Shown here piece by piece: positions 40,083 to 48,725 of a stretch of 48,797 bases of DNA; position 1 is the first letter of the stretch; every line of letters begins with the position of its first letter. Made by a program: the position numbers and the translations under genes. A model generated the notes under the pieces. The model made no database searches, was not told the origin of the DNA, and saw only the letters and a list, made by a program, of their open reading frames with translations. This stretch comes from Clostridia bacterium (GTDB lineage: Bacteria; Bacillota; Clostridia; Christensenellales; CAG-917): NCBI GenBank assembly GCA_900763875.1, contig CAAFLX010000025.1:1-48797 (forward strand), given 5' to 3'.

Positions 40083-40120
40083 AAATGCAGACACGTCTTT
40101 GTGCCTGCATTTGCTTTTTT
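40083..40120 (+). terminator. Intrinsic terminator of rpmE
   Basis: AAATGCAGACAC (40083-40094) pairs with GTGCCTGCATTT (40101-40112) with one mismatch, followed by GC and six T (40115-40120). Confidence 0.85.
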
Positions 40121-40124
40121 GCGC

Positions 40125-40384
40125 GCTATTGAGCGAATAGCGGCGTCAGTGGCATTTATTCGTCAACTCATGTACGCTTTGTACATTAGGGTTGCCGCCC
40201 AAACACCACTTCCTTGCTCTTCATCTCAATATCGCATTTTAGACATAGTGAGTGATATGCGGCGAAAAACTGTGTCAGGTGTGACCATCCAAACAGTCAC
40301 GTACAACAAGTACGCTCCTGTCTGTTTGGCCGCAACCTTCCTTGTTTTTCATCCAAATATCTCGCAAAAAAAAATGCGTCACGC
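40125..40384. repeat. Dispersed repeat family 2, two tandem units
   Basis: Two related units of about 115-140 bp. Each has a GAGCGAATA- or GAGTGATAT-type left end, a central hairpin (ATGTAC/GTACAT in unit 1; CGTACAACAAGTACG in unit 2), CTTCCTTG(C/T)T and an ATCTCAATATCGCATTTT-type right end. In unit 2 AAACAG and CTGTTT form an outer stem. The same two-unit arrangement recurs at 47175-47395. Central stems differ in sequence between units but stay paired. Confidence 0.75.
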
Positions 40385-40451
40385 AAAAAAACACTACAAA
40401 ACACAATCCTAAAAAACAAAAATTGTGTGGATATAATCAACAAATCATCCT

Positions 40452-42347
40452 ATGAAAGACAAAAACAAACAAAATAAAGAGCCGAAACCCAAAAACGTTA
40501 TCGACAGAAAAACAAAGGTCGTGAAAAGGACGAACATAGGCGGTCAAGCCGTGCTCGAAGGCGTGATGATGAAGGGCGCACGCTCGATTGCAACCGCTGT
40601 GCGCACTCCCGACGGGGATATCACCGTTGAGAGCAAGTATACAAAGGACGCAAAAGAGCGCAACGCATTTTTGCGCTTGCCCTTTGTGAGAGGCATTGTC
40701 AATCTTTTCACGCAACTTTTTCAAGGCACGGGCATAATGTTGCGCTCCGCCGAGGTGTACGGCGACTATGCCGAGCCGTCCAAATTTGACAAGTGGGTGG
40801 CAAAAAAGCTGAAAATCAACCCGATGAATATCCTTATGGGCTTTTCGGTGGTGCTGGGCGTGCTGCTTGCAGTAGGCTTGTTTGTGTTTTTGCCAAACTT
40901 CCTCGCGTCGCTCATTTGCGAGATTCCTCAAATTGCAAACGCGCCTCTCAAAAGTCTTTGGTACAGTCTTATCGAAGGCGGCTTGATGCTGACGATTTTC
41001 ATATGCTACATGCTCATTGTGTCGCTTATGAAAGACGTGCGCAGGGTGTTTATGTACCACGGAGCGGAGCACAAAGTCATATCCTGTTACGAGCGCGGGC
41101 TTGACCTCACGGTGGACAACGCAAAGCATATGCCCAGAGAGCACTCTCGTTGCGGAACGACGTTCCTGTTTTTCGTCATATCGGTGAGCATTTTGGTGTT
41201 TGTACTTGTCAACTTTATGCTTGAAAAGTGCGGACTTGTCGTGCCGAATACGGTCGGAGGCTACAAGGTGCTCAACGCTCTGATAAAACTTGGGTTCAAA
41301 CTGCTGTTCTTGCCCGTTGTCGCAGGCGTGAGCTACGAGCTTTTGAAACTGCTTGCAAAGAGCGATTGCCTGTTTGTCAGGATACTTCGCGCGCCCGGTA
41401 TGGCACTTCAAAAACTCACAACCAAAGAGCCGACGGACGATATGCTCGAAGTGTCGCTCACCGCATTCAAAATGGTGTTGGCAATGGACGAAAATCCAAA
41501 TATGGAAGAAAAAAAATTCGACATAAAAGTGCCTTACGGAGTGGCGAGAGCCAAACTTCAAAACATCGCCAAAAACGCCGACGAGGCGGATATCGACTGG
41601 TTGCTTGTCGAGGTTACGGGCAAAAAGAGGAGCGAACTTCAATCGCTCGTTGCGCTCACAAAAACCGAATTTGACAACGCAGAAGCGATTGCAAAGAAAA
41701 TGGCTGACGGCGCGCCCTTGCAATACGCGCTCGGATATTGCGAGTTTTACGGCATAAAAATTGTCGTCAATCAAAACGTGCTTATCCCTCGTCCCGAAAC
41801 GGAGGAACTTGTGGAAAAGGCGATTGCCGTCATCAAGGAAAAGAGCGTCGATTTGCAATGCGACGTGCTTGACCTTTGCACGGGCAGCGGAGCAATCGCG
41901 GTTGCAATCGCAAAAAATACCAACGCAAAAGTCAGTGCGTGCGACGTGAGCGTGGGCGCAATCGACGTTGCGCTTGCAAACTCGCTCAATACCGGCGTTC
42001 GAGTGGACTTTTCAAAGGGCGACATGTGGAGCGCGGTGGCAAACAAATCTTTTGACGTCATCGTGTCAAATCCGCCGTATATACCCACGTCGGACGTTGA
42101 AAAACTCGATTCTAAAGTCAAGGACTTCGAGCCGCAACTTGCGCTTGACGGCGACAGCGACGGCTTGAAATTCTATCGCATAATCGCAAACAAACTTGAC
42201 GAACACCTCAAAGAAGACGGCGTTTTGCTTGTGGAATTCGGTGTGAATCAAGCGGACGATATCAAGGCAATTTTTGAAAAATACGACGTCGAAATCCTCA
42301 AAGACATCGAGGGACTTGACCGTATCGCTGTGGTGAAAAGAAAATGA
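40452..42347 (+). CDS. prmC: Fusion of DUF1385 (YqhQ-like) membrane protein and release factor methyltransferase PrmC
   Basis: A 631-residue fusion. Residues about 25-345 are a DUF1385/YqhQ protein (GGQAVLEGVMMKGARS, FVRGIVNL, FMYHGAEHKVISCYE, HSRCGTTFLFFVI) with about four membrane helices. Residues about 365-631 are PrmC, which methylates the GGQ glutamine of release factors; it has the N-terminal helical domain, PLQYALGYCEFYG, IPRPETEELVE, the SAM motif VLDLCTGSGAIAVAIA and catalytic NPPY (540-543). prfA, its substrate, overlaps by 4 bp. The genes are usually separate neighbours. A TATAAT at 40432-40437 lies 14 bp before the ATG; no ribosome binding site is seen. Confidence 0.93.
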   Translation: MKDKNKQNKEPKPKNVIDRKTKVVKRTNIGGQAVLEGVMMKGARSIATAVRTPDGDITVESKYTKDAKERNAFLRLPFVRGIVNLFTQLFQGTGIMLRSAEVYGDYAEPSKFDKWVAKKLKINPMNILMGFSVVLGVLLAVGLFVFLPNFLASLICEIPQIANAPLKSLWYSLIEGGLMLTIFICYMLIVSLMKDVRRVFMYHGAEHKVISCYERGLDLTVDNAKHMPREHSRCGTTFLFFVISVSILVFVLVNFMLEKCGLVVPNTVGGYKVLNALIKLGFKLLFLPVVAGVSYELLKLLAKSDCLFVRILRAPGMALQKLTTKEPTDDMLEVSLTAFKMVLAMDENPNMEEKKFDIKVPYGVARAKLQNIAKNADEADIDWLLVEVTGKKRSELQSLVALTKTEFDNAEAIAKKMADGAPLQYALGYCEFYGIKIVVNQNVLIPRPETEELVEKAIAVIKEKSVDLQCDVLDLCTGSGAIAVAIAKNTNAKVSACDVSVGAIDVALANSLNTGVRVDFSKGDMWSAVANKSFDVIVSNPPYIPTSDVEKLDSKVKDFEPQLALDGDSDGLKFYRIIANKLDEHLKEDGVLLVEFGVNQADDIKAIFEKYDVEILKDIEGLDRIAVVKRK

Positions 42348-43429
42348 AAATATCCGACGGAATGCTCCAAAAACTAGACAAAATCGAGGCGCGCTGTGAC
42401 GAGGTGGGCAAACTTTTGTCCTTGCCCGAAAACATATCCGACCAAGAAAAGTTTAAGGCTCTTTCAAAGGAACACTCCGATTTGACGCCTATTTGCGAGA
42501 TATATGCGACCTACAAAAAGCATAAGCGTGATTTTGAGGACTGCGAGATGTTGTCGGCGGCGGAAACCGACCCCGATATGAAAGCCCTCTTGAAACAGGA
42601 ACTTGACGATTTGCGCGAGGCTCTTGACAAGGACGGCAACGACCTCAAAATTTCCCTCTTGCCCAAAGACCCCAACGAGGACAACAACGTCATTATGGAA
42701 ATACGCGCGGGCGCGGGAGGGGACGAGGCGGCTCTGTTTGGCACGGAGCTTATGAAAATGTATCGCCATTACGCCGAAAACAATCGCTGGAAAGTCGAGG
42801 AAGTCAATATGAACTACACCGAACTAGGCGGCGCGAAAGAGCTTGTGTTTATGATAACGGGCAAGGGCGTTTGGGGCAAACTCAAATTTGAGAGCGGAGT
42901 GCATAGGGTGCAACGCGTTCCCGAAACCGAATCGCAGGGCAGAGTGCACACTTCAACCGTCACTGTTGCGGTGCTCCCCGAGGCTCAAAACGTCGAGGTC
43001 AACCTCAACGAAAACGACATCAAGGTGGACACGTATCGATCGGGCGGAGCGGGCGGACAGCACGTCAACAAAACCGAATCCGCAATCCGTATGACGCACA
43101 TTCCCACGGGCATTGTGGTTGAGTGCCAAGACGAGCGCAGTCAAATCAAAAATCGCGAAAAAGCACTCAAAGTGCTCAAATCGAGAGTGTACGATTTCTA
43201 TCAGTCGCAAGCGGAAAAAGAGTATGCCGAAAACCGCCGCGCACAAGTCGGAACGGGGGATAGAAGCGAACGTATAAGAACCTACAACTTTCCCCAAGGC
43301 AGAATCACCGATCACCGCATAGGTCTTACGCTTTACAACATCGACAAGTTTATGCTGGGCGACCTTGACGAGATGATCTCCGCGCTTCAAATCGCCGTGC
43401 AAAACAAAATGCTTGAAAATATCGAGTGA
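42344..43429 (+). CDS. prfA: Peptide chain release factor 1
   Basis: A 361-residue class I release factor that reads UAA and UAG and triggers hydrolysis of the finished peptide on the ribosome. The GGQ motif is at residues 237-239 (GGAGGQHVNKTES). The codon-reading loop contains the RF1-type P-x-T (VPETESQGR). The C-terminus is family-like (RTYNFPQGRITDHRIGLTLYN). It overlaps the end of the prmC fusion (ATGA), ensuring coupled synthesis of the factor and its methylase. Several genes here end in UAG, for example malic enzyme, consistent with need for RF1. Confidence 0.97.
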   Translation: MKISDGMLQKLDKIEARCDEVGKLLSLPENISDQEKFKALSKEHSDLTPICEIYATYKKHKRDFEDCEMLSAAETDPDMKALLKQELDDLREALDKDGNDLKISLLPKDPNEDNNVIMEIRAGAGGDEAALFGTELMKMYRHYAENNRWKVEEVNMNYTELGGAKELVFMITGKGVWGKLKFESGVHRVQRVPETESQGRVHTSTVTVAVLPEAQNVEVNLNENDIKVDTYRSGGAGGQHVNKTESAIRMTHIPTGIVVECQDERSQIKNREKALKVLKSRVYDFYQSQAEKEYAENRRAQVGTGDRSERIRTYNFPQGRITDHRIGLTLYNIDKFMLGDLDEMISALQIAVQNKMLENIE

Positions 43430-43471
43430 CAAATTGACCCGATACGTCACACAAAATCGATGGAAAAGGTG

Positions 43472-43502
43472 CTTTTTTCGAGAGAGAAAAGTGTCTTTTT
43501 TT
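43472..43502 (+). terminator. Probable intrinsic terminator after prfA
   Basis: CTTTTTTC (43472-43479) pairs with GAGAAAAG (43484-43491), one G-U included, around GAGA, followed by TGTC and seven T. The stem is AT-rich, so strength is moderate. The remaining AT-rich gap to 43628 shows no gene. Confidence 0.6.
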
Positions 43503-43628
43503 GATTGTATTTGTTAAAACTTTTTAAGATTTGACTTGTTTTTTGGCGCAAATGCAGAAAAAACCGCATATCTATCCGTATTTTTTGAATCTTTTTGAAA
43601 AAAATGCCGCGTTTTGAAAAATTGTGGG

Positions 43629-43657
43629 TTGAAATCGGATAACATTTTATATATAAT
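43629..43657 (+). promoter_or_regulatory. Promoter of the P-loop/threonine synthase genes
   Basis: TTGAAA (43629-43634), a 17-bp spacer and a consensus TATAAT (43652-43657), in a TATAAT-rich stretch with further -10-like hexamers at about 43657-43675. Confidence 0.7.
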
Positions 43658-43688
43658 ATAATCGAATATAATATAAGCGGAGGTGCTT

Positions 43689-44102
43689 ATGATCAAATTT
43701 ATCACCGGTGCAAAGGGCACCGGCAAAACCAAAATCATCATCGATATGGCAAACGAAAACGTTGAAACCGCAAAAGGCGATATCGTCTTTGTGACTGACA
43801 CCGACAGATATATGTACTCGCTCAATTACAGAGTGCGTATGGTCAATGCCAAACAACTCAAACGCGGCGACGCTCCCGTGAGCGAAGAGGCTTTGATAGG
43901 GTTCATCAAGGGCTTGCTTGCAGGCAACCACGACATCGAAACTCTTTATATCGACGGTGCGCACAGAATGCTCGGCAAAACCGTGTTTGAAATGAAAGAT
44001 TTCTTTGACGATATCAGAGAAGTCGCAAAAAATACAGACACCAAATTTGTGATAACCGTGAGCGAAAACGAGGAAAATTTCCCCGATTTCATTCGCCCAT
44101 AA
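43689..44102 (+). CDS. Small P-loop ATP-binding protein of unknown function
   Basis: A 137-residue protein with an N-terminal Walker A motif (GAKGTGKT, residues 7-14) and a Walker B-like strand ETLYIDGAHR near residue 85. No further domain is recognised; similar short clostridial proteins are annotated loosely as ATP-binding or twitching-motility proteins, which I would not adopt. GGAGG (43679-43683) lies 5 bp before the ATG at 43689; a GTG at 43683 overlaps that site and is rejected. thrC follows after 7 bp. Confidence 0.82.
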   Translation: MIKFITGAKGTGKTKIIIDMANENVETAKGDIVFVTDTDRYMYSLNYRVRMVNAKQLKRGDAPVSEEALIGFIKGLLAGNHDIETLYIDGAHRMLGKTVFEMKDFFDDIREVAKNTDTKFVITVSENEENFPDFIRP

Positions 44103-44109
44103 CCATAAT

Positions 44110-45594
44110 ATGAAATACACTTGTACCAGAAATTCCGACATTGAGATTTCTGCAAGCGAGGCAATCGTAAAAGGTATATCGGATGACGGCGGACTATTCG
44201 TTCCGTCGTCATTCCCGATATTGAGTCTTGCCGACATCGAAAATCTCATTCCTCTCGACTATCCCGAGCGAGCGGCAAAAGTCCTGTCTTTGTATATGGA
44301 CGAGTTTTCTTTCGAGGAGCTTTTGGGCTATACGAAGCGCGCCTACAATCGCTTTGACGATGACACGGTTTGCCCCCTCGTCAAGGTCGAGGACGGGCTT
44401 TATATGCTCGAACTTTGGCACGGCCCGACCTGCGCTTTCAAGGACGTTGCTCTCACCGTTCTGCCATATTTGCTCACCGCAAGCAAGAAAAAGCTCGGCA
44501 TAAACGAGCAAACGCTCATTTTGACCGCAACGAGCGGCGACACCGGCAAGGCTGCTCTAGAAGGTTTCAAGGACGTTGAGGACACGCACGTTTTGGTGTT
44601 CTATCCCGCAAACGGCGTGAGTGAGATGCAACGCTTGCAAATGGTCACGCAAGAGGGGACAAACGTCCACGTGTGCGGCATAAAAGGCAATTTCGACGAC
44701 GCTCAAACCGCCGTAAAACGCGTGTTCAACGACGATGAAGTCGTCAAAACGCTCAAAGACAAAAGCATTGCGATGTCGTCGGCAAACTCCATAAACTGGG
44801 GTAGGCTCGCTCCGCAAATCGCCTATTATATTTCCGCCTACTGCGACCTCGTGGACAGCGGAGAAATCGAGCTTGGCGACAAGATAAATTTTGTCGTTCC
44901 GACAGGCAATTTCGGCAACGTGCTTGCAGGGTATTACGCCTATCGTATGGGCTTGCCCGTTGCAAAGTTTATCGTCGCATCAAACGCAAACAACGTCTTG
45001 ACCGACTTCTTCAATGAGGGAGAGTACGACGTCAATCGCGATTTTTACAAAACAATGTCGCCGTCAATGGACATCTTGGTGTCAAGCAACCTCGAAAGAC
45101 TTGTCTACGAGGCGTGCGGACGCGACGACGAAAAAGTGCGAGAGCTATATCAAAACCTCAAAAAAACAGGTAGATTCGAGATAGATTTCGACGAGTTCGA
45201 TTTGAGCAAATTCGTTGCGGGTTGGGCGGATGAAGAGGACACCAAAAACGCCATTGCAACGTTCTTCGACCTCGACGACTACATTATGGACACCCACACC
45301 GCGGTGGCGGCAAGCGTCTACAACGATTATTCGTGCGAAACAGACGACGAAACCCCGACCGTCATTTTGTCAACGGCAAATCCCTACAAATTCCCCGTGG
45401 ACGTGCTGGGCGCGCTCGGTTCGAGAGAAAAAGTGCCCTACAAGGCTCTTGTCAAACTCTACAATCTCACCGCGCTCGAATGTCCCGATTGCATTTTGGA
45501 GCTTGAGGGAGCAGAGGAGATTCACACCCGAGTCGTTGGCAGAAACGAGGTCAAAGACGTGGTGCTTGAAGTTGCAAATTCCATAGCAAAATGA
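44110..45594 (+). CDS. thrC: Threonine synthase
   Basis: A 494-residue PLP enzyme of the long bacterial class, converting O-phosphohomoserine to threonine. Markers are the N-terminus SDDGGLFVP, the PLP-binding lysine Lys111 (GPTCAFKDVAL), TATSGDTGKAALEGF, SSANSINWGRLAPQ and the glycine loop VPTGNFGNVLAGYYA. It follows the P-loop protein by 7 bp without its own ribosome binding site, so translation may be coupled. No other threonine pathway gene is nearby. Confidence 0.96.
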   Translation: MKYTCTRNSDIEISASEAIVKGISDDGGLFVPSSFPILSLADIENLIPLDYPERAAKVLSLYMDEFSFEELLGYTKRAYNRFDDDTVCPLVKVEDGLYMLELWHGPTCAFKDVALTVLPYLLTASKKKLGINEQTLILTATSGDTGKAALEGFKDVEDTHVLVFYPANGVSEMQRLQMVTQEGTNVHVCGIKGNFDDAQTAVKRVFNDDEVVKTLKDKSIAMSSANSINWGRLAPQIAYYISAYCDLVDSGEIELGDKINFVVPTGNFGNVLAGYYAYRMGLPVAKFIVASNANNVLTDFFNEGEYDVNRDFYKTMSPSMDILVSSNLERLVYEACGRDDEKVRELYQNLKKTGRFEIDFDEFDLSKFVAGWADEEDTKNAIATFFDLDDYIMDTHTAVAASVYNDYSCETDDETPTVILSTANPYKFPVDVLGALGSREKVPYKALVKLYNLTALECPDCILELEGAEEIHTRVVGRNEVKDVVLEVANSIAK

Positions 45595-45601
45595 CAACTC
45601 G

Positions 45602-45648
45602 CGCAAGCGTGATTCGGTATGCTTTTTGGCAAATCACCTTGCGTTTTT
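45602..45648 (+). terminator. Intrinsic terminator of thrC
   Basis: CGCAAG-C-GTGATT (45602-45614) pairs with AATCAC-CTTGCG (45632-45643) with one bulged C, followed by five T. Confidence 0.8.
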
Positions 45649-45697
45649 AATGGTTGTTTAAGACAAAACGTATAATATTAATCAAAGAGGCAAAAAA

Positions 45698-46558
45698 ATG
45701 TTCGGATACGTGATTCCCGATAAGCTGAATATGTATATCAAGGATTTCAACGTTTTCCAATCCTTTTATTGCGGACTTTGCAAGACGCTTGGCGAAACGG
45801 GGGCGGAGTTTACAAGGCTTTGCACCAACTACGACGTGACCTTTTACAACGTGCTGTTGCACTCGCTCACGTCAACGCCCGTGCAGTTCGAGCGCAAGCT
45901 ATGCGCCTACAACGGCAAGAAAAAAGTTGTCGTAAAAACCGACGATTTGTCGAAAAAGATTGCGGATATAGCGGTTTTGCTGGTATACTACAACCTTGAA
46001 GACGACGTTTATGACGGCAAAAAATCGCGCGCCGTACTCAAAAATATGCTTGCTCCGCGCAAGAAAAAAGCCGCAAAACGCCTAGGCGAAATCGACAAAA
46101 TCATGCAAAAAAGTTTTGCCGATTTGAGAAAATTAGAGGGCGAAAAGTGCGACAGCATTGACAGGGTTGCAGACACTTTTGCAACGCTTATGCGCGATAT
46201 GACTCGGCTTTTAATCAAGACGGACGACAATATCGACACGTTTTGCTACAATCTCGGCCGCCTCATTTATTTGCTCGACGCCGTTGACGACGTTGAAAAA
46301 GACAGCAAGTCGGGCGAATACAATCCGTTGGTGCTAAACTACGGTCAATGCACCAAAAAGCAGGATTATCTTGTCAAAAACGCCGATGAACTCTCGTTTT
46401 TGCTCAATTCAACTTACAACAAGATGGTTGGCTCATACAACGCAATGGACATCAAAATGTACGAGGGCGTGCTGAGCAACACCCTATATCTTGGCATAAA
46501 AATGCAACTGGAGCGAATGCTCAAAGGAGAAGATAAATGCCGACTGACCCGTTTGTGA
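45698..46558 (+). CDS. DUF5685 family protein
   Basis: A 286-residue predicted helical cytoplasmic protein. The start MFGYVIPDKLNMYIKDFNVFQSFYCGLC matches the DUF5685 family, common in Clostridia and of unknown function. Conserved acidic residues (LEDDVYDGK, LIYLLDAVDDVEKD) recall helical bundles with bound metal or prenyl-type ligands, but no function is assigned. A TATAAT at 45671-45676 and AGAGG at 45686-45690 precede the ATG. The J-like gene overlaps its 3' end by 22 bp. Confidence 0.85.
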   Translation: MFGYVIPDKLNMYIKDFNVFQSFYCGLCKTLGETGAEFTRLCTNYDVTFYNVLLHSLTSTPVQFERKLCAYNGKKKVVVKTDDLSKKIADIAVLLVYYNLEDDVYDGKKSRAVLKNMLAPRKKKAAKRLGEIDKIMQKSFADLRKLEGEKCDSIDRVADTFATLMRDMTRLLIKTDDNIDTFCYNLGRLIYLLDAVDDVEKDSKSGEYNPLVLNYGQCTKKQDYLVKNADELSFLLNSTYNKMVGSYNAMDIKMYEGVLSNTLYLGIKMQLERMLKGEDKCRLTRL

Positions 46559-47178
46559 TTCTTGGCATAAGCAAGGACGCTTCCCAAAGCGAAATTCTCG
46601 AGGCATACAAGCAAAAACGCGCTCAATACCAAGAGCACGTTTTCGACGAGGGAGAGAGCGGCGCGCAAGCTGCTCGTATGCTCCAACAACTTGACGACGC
46701 TTATCAACAGGCAATGGAGATGTCCCACGAATCCGCAACCGTTTCCGGCGAGGGTGAATCGTCGTTTGAACAAGTCCGCACCGCAATCCGCAACAAGGAC
46801 GTCGAAACAGCTCAACGCGCGCTCGACGACATTTCCTATCGCGGCGCAGAGTGGCACTACTATCAGTCCATCGTTTTCTACGAGAAAAACTGGCTCAACG
46901 ACAGCAAAAAACAGCTTGAAATGGCAATCCAAATGGACCCCTCCAACGAAAAATACAACCGCGCCCTCGAAAATCTCAAAAAGAAAATCGACGGCTCGCG
47001 TCCTTACGACAAGCAAGGCTCGCAAGGCGTTTACGGCAAGTCCGACCAAACTTCCAACCGCACCTACTCCCAACGCGACGCCGACGCTGCCGACGGTCTT
47101 TGCGCCGCTTGTCAAGCACTTTGGTGTGCGGATTGTTGTTGTGAGTGTATGGGTGGCGATCTCATCCGTTGCTGCTAA
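46537..47178 (+). CDS. J-domain-like protein with Cys-rich C-terminus, HPD motif missing
   Basis: A 213-residue protein. Residues 1-65 look like a J-domain (DPFVILGISKDASQSEILEAYKQKRAQYQEHVFDEGE), but the HPD tripeptide needed to stimulate DnaK is absent, so it may be a degenerate J-like adaptor. A helical TPR-like segment follows (about 80-150), then a linker and a Cys-rich tail (GLCAACQALWCADCCCECMGG), possibly metal-binding. AAGGAG precedes the ATG. Overlap with the DUF5685 gene implies joint function; this pairing recurs in Clostridia to my knowledge. Confidence 0.82.
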   Translation: MPTDPFVILGISKDASQSEILEAYKQKRAQYQEHVFDEGESGAQAARMLQQLDDAYQQAMEMSHESATVSGEGESSFEQVRTAIRNKDVETAQRALDDISYRGAEWHYYQSIVFYEKNWLNDSKKQLEMAIQMDPSNEKYNRALENLKKKIDGSRPYDKQGSQGVYGKSDQTSNRTYSQRDADAADGLCAACQALWCADCCCECMGGDLIRCC

Positions 47179-47395
47179 AATGCGCTATTTGGCGAATAAC
47201 TTCGTCAGAGCCGCTTTCCACGAGTGGTCACGTACATCCGTGTACGCTCCCACCCGTCGAGAGCAACTCTTCCTTGTTCTTCATCCAAATATCGCATTTT
47301 ACAAATGCGCTATTGAGCGAATAACTGTGTCAGTTGCATTTGCCCAAACAGTCACGTACAAGGAGTACGCTCCTGTCTATTGCTCAAACGGCGCA
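47175..47395. repeat. Dispersed repeat family 2, two tandem units (second truncated)
   Basis: Unit 1 has AATGCGCTATTTGGCGAATA, a CGTAC-ATCCGT-GTACG hairpin, then CTTCCTTGTTCTTCATCC and AATATCGCATTTT. Unit 2 repeats ATGCGCTATTGAGCGAATAA, AACAGTCACGTACAAGGAGT and ACGCTCCTGTCT, then breaks into ATTGCTCAAACGGCGC. It begins at the stop of the J-like gene. Compare 40125-40384. Confidence 0.75.
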
Positions 47396-47418
47396 TAGGC
47401 AACGGCAATCGCCAAGAT

Positions 47419-47745
47419 TGTCATTCCGAGCATAAGCGTGGGAATCCCATAAGCGGATAAACGAAAACTTATTCGGAGCGCACTTATTAACGGTATGTGC
47501 TTATTCAGGGTGCGAGCCGCAAGGCGGCGAGAAAAGCGAACGCCGAGCTTGATGGACAGTACAAGCGACTGCGCCGTGTTGTTGCGTAGCTGGCGCATAA
47601 AGCGCAGTGACATAACAAGGGAACGATACTTATCTATGCGAGTGCTGAGTGTGTCCCCACGCGGAGCGGACGCCGTGGGTTCCCTTTTAAGAGGGAACGG
47701 CGGTAGGGGAAACACGTGAGGAAGGGGGAAGTTGCATTTAGAGTT
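47419..47745 (+). repeat. TCATTCCGAG module followed by dispersed repeat family 1, copy E
   Basis: A TCATTCCGAGC...GTGGGAATCCC module (47419-47450) leads directly into GCGGATAAACGAAAAC (47453) and the complete marker order of family 1 to AAACACGTGAGGAAGGGGG. It is very similar to copy A, but the right end (GAATACACGCCG) is absent. Confidence 0.85.
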
Positions 47746-47834
47746 TGCGCTATCACCGCTTATTTAGGAGTATCAAATATCACGCTCAGGCATATTCGTC
47801 GGGCTGAGTTCGGAAAATAATTCAAACACAATCT

Positions 47835-48725
47835 ATGAAACGTAATCGCAAGAAAATTTCACGACAAGAGGCTATGTACAGAGTCGCTCTGGCAGGCATA
47901 AGCGCGGCGGTGGCTTTGCTTATGGTTTGGCTCGGAGTCGTGATAAGATTCAGCACGGTTGCGTTTTTCATTGCCGCCGGCGTTGCGCTTATGGTTCCGC
48001 TTTCTCAAAGATATTACGTTTCTTCCGTTTTGGCGTACGTCGTGTCCGCGGGGCTATCGTTTTTGGTTGCCGGCGACGTGTTTTCGGTGATGGGATACGT
48101 TGTCTACTTCGGGCCTATGGCGATTCTCTCGGGCGTGATGCTCAACCACCGCGACAAAATCAAGTGGTGGATTCAACTTATCGTCAAAATCGTTTATATC
48201 AACGGCGCGCTTGCGCTTTTGTATTTCGTGTGTCACAACATCGTCATCGACTCGTCCATAGCCGACAAGTTGGACTATTGGATGATTGCGCTGTTCGGCA
48301 CGGTGATTCTCGTTGCAATCGACTTTGTTTTGCAGTTTATCTACAAGCGTATCGCCGTGATTGTGGGCAAAGCCTTGCGCAAAAACTCTCACCGCAATCA
48401 CCCCCACGACGATTCCTCAAACGATACGTTCGACGATGACGATTCTCGTCCCGACGGAGCAACGCCCTTTGACGAATTTGCCGACTTGAATCCAAATTGC
48501 GATACGGAAGATAAAAATGCAAACGACGAGAACGGCACGCATTTTCTAGAAAAAGAGAACGACAAGACTGTTGCGGACGGCAAGCCTGTTGCGGACGGCA
48601 AGCCTGTTGCGGACGACAATACGGCTACGGACGGCAAGACGGTCGGTGGGAATGCACGCGCCGCCGCAAGCGAAACATCTATGGCAACTCCACATTCCCC
48701 CGACGAAAAAAACGATGAGAAATAA
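47835..48725 (+). CDS. Polytopic membrane protein with acidic repetitive C-terminal tail
   Basis: A 296-residue protein. Residues about 10-185 contain about five or six membrane helices (YRVALAGISAAVALLMVWLG, YVSSVLAYVVSAGLSFLVAG) and resemble small clostridial membrane proteins of unknown function with an S-component-like look. From about 190 the protein is hydrophilic, Asp/Asn/Glu-rich, with tandem PVADGK units. No ribosome binding site is visible before the ATG. It is the last gene; the remaining 72 bp to the window end are AT-rich without a recognisable feature. Confidence 0.8.
   Translation: MKRNRKKISRQEAMYRVALAGISAAVALLMVWLGVVIRFSTVAFFIAAGVALMVPLSQRYYVSSVLAYVVSAGLSFLVAGDVFSVMGYVVYFGPMAILSGVMLNHRDKIKWWIQLIVKIVYINGALALLYFVCHNIVIDSSIADKLDYWMIALFGTVILVAIDFVLQFIYKRIAVIVGKALRKNSHRNHPHDDSSNDTFDDDDSRPDGATPFDEFADLNPNCDTEDKNANDENGTHFLEKENDKTVADGKPVADGKPVADDNTATDGKTVGGNARAAASETSMATPHSPDEKNDEK
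48570..48620 (+). repeat. 18-bp in-frame tandem repeat in the acidic tail
   Basis: GTTGCGGACGGCAAGCCT occurs at 48570-48587 and 48588-48605, with a partial third copy from 48606. Each encodes VADGKP. Such in-frame repeats can expand or contract by slippage without breaking the frame. Confidence 0.85.

Noticed and set aside
40125..40384. CRISPR-like array
   Set aside because: Units are diverged, too long and only two per locus, with no constant repeats alternating with unique spacers and no cas genes.
40437..41858. 473-codon open frame on the minus strand
   Set aside because: It lies opposite the DUF1385-prmC fusion, has no recognisable domain and a His/Lys/Arg-rich composition typical of antisense frames in this codon usage.
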